A stretch of 64,000 bases of DNA from Gammaproteobacteria bacterium (GTDB lineage Bacteria; Pseudomonadota; Gammaproteobacteria; Competibacterales; Competibacteraceae): assembly GCA_024235095.1 (NCBI GenBank), contig JACKNC010000001.1, positions 2,331,501 to 2,395,500 of the forward strand. The letters are read 5' to 3'. Position 1 is the stretch's first letter. Every line of letters begins with the position of its first letter. The translations under genes were made by a program, and so were the position numbers. The notes beneath the pieces were generated by a model that worked only from the letters and a program-made list of their open reading frames with translations, was not told the origin of the DNA and did no database searches. Positions 61,906 through 64,000 of this stretch are shown in pieces.

Positions 61906-64000
61906 TCAGGGCAATTCCCGAACCAGCCTGAATCCCAGGAAATAGTCCTGGAAATCGAACCGACTCCGGTGCCGATCCGCTGAACGCACATTGCGCGGTT
62001 CGTCGCTCCAGGAACCACCGCGCACCACAATCTCTTGTTCCCCAAAAGGTTCCTGGCAGCGTTGAATCGGCGCTTTCGATTCCTTGTCATAGACTGAACA
62101 GGTCCATTCCAATACATTGCCCGCCATGTCGTACAAACCAAAATCATTACTCCGATAGCTGCCAACCGGCGCCGTATAGACCTGGCCGTCGTGACACTGC
62201 ATCACCGTCCAGCCTACGAAAATCTTTTTACCATCCACATCCGCCGCATTGGCAAAGGCGCACCCCTCATCCGGATCATCGCCCCAATAGCGACTGGTCG
62301 TCGTCCCGGCGCGCGCTGCGTACTCCCATTCCGCTTCAGTGGGCAAGCGATAGCGCTGACCGGTTTCCGCGGACAACCAATCAGCATAAGCCGTGGCGTC
62401 CGCCCAGCTCACATTGATGACGGGCCGCCGACCACGCCCCCATTCGTGATCATTCGGTAACGGCTTACTTTTTGCTGAAGTAAATCGTTCATATTCGTAA
62501 AACATCACTTCATACTTGCCGATAGCAAATGGTTTGGCGATACGGACCGGGTGGGAAGGTTCATCGTTGTAGCGGCCCGTTTCCGAAGAGGGCGATCCCA
62601 TCTGAAATTGGCCCGCGGGAATCACGACCATCTCCGGCCCCTGCGAACCATCACTCAGTCGGTCGCGCAGCACGGGATTAGCAGGGGCTAACCGGGCCAG
62701 CGCCGCCTCTGCTTCTGCGCGGTGCTGGCAATCTGCCGCACAACGCTCAAGGTAGGCCCAATAAGCGTGGCGGGTATCGGCGCGCCGGGCGGCGGCAAAG
62801 GCCTCGGCATCGGTCTGCCTGATCCGCTCTGCAGCCTCGGCCTGCTTCAGCGCCTGCTTCAACGCCGCCAGTTCGGGCAGATCCGGAGATGCTGATTCCG
62901 CTTTTTTCAACCACTGACGGGCTTTGCCAGGATCGGATTTATTAAGACTCATCAGCGCTATTTTGGCCCAACTGCGCGCCAGCCGTTGTCGTCCCGCGGC
63001 GACTGCGGGATCATCAGGCGCCAGCTTCGCCAAGGCTTCCAAACGGGATAGCGCTTCATCGCTTCGCCCCTCGTGGCCTTCTTCCAGCGCCGAGACCAGT
63101 GCCTGGACGTCGGTCTTGAGCGCTTCCACTTTTTTCCGAGTTTCCAGATTCTGAATAGCGGCTCGCACTTCCTTCCCATAGCCGCACAGCGGACAGCGCT
63201 GCAGATAAAGTCGATAAGCAGCAACGGTATCGACCCGTTGCGCGGCTTCGAAAGCGCGCAAGTCCGTCTCGCGTTCAGCTTCCTGTAATAACGCGCCTTC
63301 CTCAGCCGGTATCTCATCCCTCGAGGTTTCCGCAGAAGAAGCAACCTTGTCGGGTTCAACTTGCAGCGTCTCGGGAGTGGTGCCGGTTCCAGGTTCGACG
63401 GGTTTCCGCAATCCATAAACCCCCAAACCGATTGCCAGGACTAGCCCTGCTGCGAGTCCCCATACCCATTTGGGCAATGGACCACGGCCTGATGGCGCCG
63501 CGATTGCCGGTCGCTGGACGGCATCCAGGTTTTGGATGAACTGGCCGGCGTCCATCGGGCACAGCTCGCTGGGATAAGCCAGTCCCCGTCGCAAAAGTTG
63601 CCAGGCATCATCGGTCAATCCGGGCGGCCGCGGCGCAGCGCCTGGCGACTCGCCCTGAGCTTCATGGATGCCTCGTCCCTGCAGCAAGTGGTAAATCAGT
63701 AACGCCAGCGCAAAGACATCACGGCGAAAGGCCGTTTCGGCGGCCACGGCTTCACTCCCTTCGCCAGCGGTTTCGCGTCCCGCTCCCCCAGTGCTGAACA
63801 AGACGCTACGCGGTTCGCAGATTTCCGTCGCCAGACCAAAGCCCAGCAGTTTGACCGCCCCCTGATCGGTGACAAAGACCGTATCGGCATCAAGATGTTG
63901 GCAGGCGAATCGATACGCATGGCGCGCGTAATCCAGAGCAGCAGCCACGGGGCGCAACCATTTAGCGATCACTTCCCAGGACAAGCCATGTTGTCCTTCC
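61906..64000 (-). CDS. Pseudokinase-FGE-fold protein, N-terminus beyond the window
   Basis: About 697 residues are visible and the frame is open to the last base, so the N-lobe is missing from view. The kinase C-lobe is recognisable (AAALDYARHAYRFAC, LLGFGLATEI, DVFALALLIYHLLQG) but the HRDLKPEN loop reads CQHLDADT and DFG reads GFG, so the catalytic and metal-binding residues are gone. A transmembrane helix (WVWGLAAGLVLAIGLGVYGL) follows, then ~220 residues of charged helical repeats, some with CPLCGYG and CAADCQH cysteines, and a C-terminal FGE-fold domain (GSPSSETGRYNDEP, RLPTEAEWEYAARAGTTTSRYW, DMAGNVLEWTCSVYD, VRGGSWSDEP). The next gene begins 12 bp after its stop, so it is co-transcribed with the active kinase. 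Confidence 0.85.
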   Translation of the reverse strand, partial: EGQHGLSWEVIAKWLRPVAAALDYARHAYRFACQHLDADTVFVTDQGAVKLLGFGLATEICEPRSVLFSTGGAGRETAGEGSEAVAAETAFRRDVFALALLIYHLLQGRGIHEAQGESPGAAPRPPGLTDDAWQLLRRGLAYPSELCPMDAGQFIQNLDAVQRPAIAAPSGRGPLPKWVWGLAAGLVLAIGLGVYGLRKPVEPGTGTTPETLQVEPDKVASSAETSRDEIPAEEGALLQEAERETDLRAFEAAQRVDTVAAYRLYLQRCPLCGYGKEVRAAIQNLETRKKVEALKTDVQALVSALEEGHEGRSDEALSRLEALAKLAPDDPAVAAGRQRLARSWAKIALMSLNKSDPGKARQWLKKAESASPDLPELAALKQALKQAEAAERIRQTDAEAFAAARRADTRHAYWAYLERCAADCQHRAEAEAALARLAPANPVLRDRLSDGSQGPEMVVIPAGQFQMGSPSSETGRYNDEPSHPVRIAKPFAIGKYEVMFYEYERFTSAKSKPLPNDHEWGRGRRPVINVSWADATAYADWLSAETGQRYRLPTEAEWEYAARAGTTTSRYWGDDPDEGCAFANAADVDGKKIFVGWTVMQCHDGQVYTAPVGSYRSNDFGLYDMAGNVLEWTCSVYDKESKAPIQRCQEPFGEQEIVVRGGSWSDEPRNVRSADRHRSRFDFQDYFLGFRLVRELP

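Overview
This is a GC-rich chromosomal stretch from a Gram-negative bacterium, most likely a gammaproteobacterium. The evidence is house-keeping proteins of proteobacterial type (XseA, Tgt, NAD-malic enzyme, ferredoxin-NADP reductase, HipBA), two-partner-secretion and PEGA/CsgG-like envelope proteins, and many REP-like palindromes and insertion sequences. The repertoire resembles large-genome environmental lineages such as Competibacteraceae or Thiotrichales, but that placement is inference and no rRNA or tRNA gene is present to test it.

Layout. 1-345: the end of a Crp/Fnr regulator. 576-4316: an IS701-family element with a dead transposase, into which a 95-bp MITE, an IS630-type element and a second, different IS630-type element have inserted. 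4491-24342: a surface-protein region. It holds a TpsA-like haemagglutinin and four large paralogous secreted proteins with interchangeable N-termini and a constant C-terminal cassette ending in DUF4214, with a Uma2-family protein and a hipBA toxin-antitoxin operon between them. 24503-25745: a same-length, opposite-orientation copy of the second IS630 element, inserted into a composite palindromic repeat. 25907-35244: metabolic genes (quinone oxidoreductase, alpha/beta hydrolase), a PilZ gene pair split by an IS66-type element, an IS605-type element (tnpA/tnpB) touching the 3' end of xseA, a REP cluster and an IS110-type element with a probable bridge RNA.

35316-57636 is mostly ordinary chromosome: tgt; the pdxST pair for PLP synthesis; a 2222-residue CheB/CheR/PAS hybrid kinase followed by a response-regulator diguanylate cyclase; a MoxR-DUF58-transglutaminase operon; fpr; a SulP-STAS-cNMP transporter; an OmpR-type two-component system; and malic enzyme. 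57691-64000 is a leftward operon with a kinase-dead kinase/FGE-fold protein (incomplete at the window edge), an apparently active Ser/Thr kinase fused to an FGE-fold domain, and a secreted CsgG-like/PEGA-repeat protein.

Themes. c-di-GMP appears as an enzyme (GGDEF protein) and as sensors (three PilZ domains), beside adhesin-like surface proteins. Insertion elements account for about 10 kb, and four of them can be resolved to precise insertion points by reconstructing the interrupted target. Intergenic stretches not listed (for example 346-570, 27763-27893, 45761-46051, 51000-51225, 55641-55875) showed me no supportable feature. I saw no tRNA, rRNA or CRISPR array.
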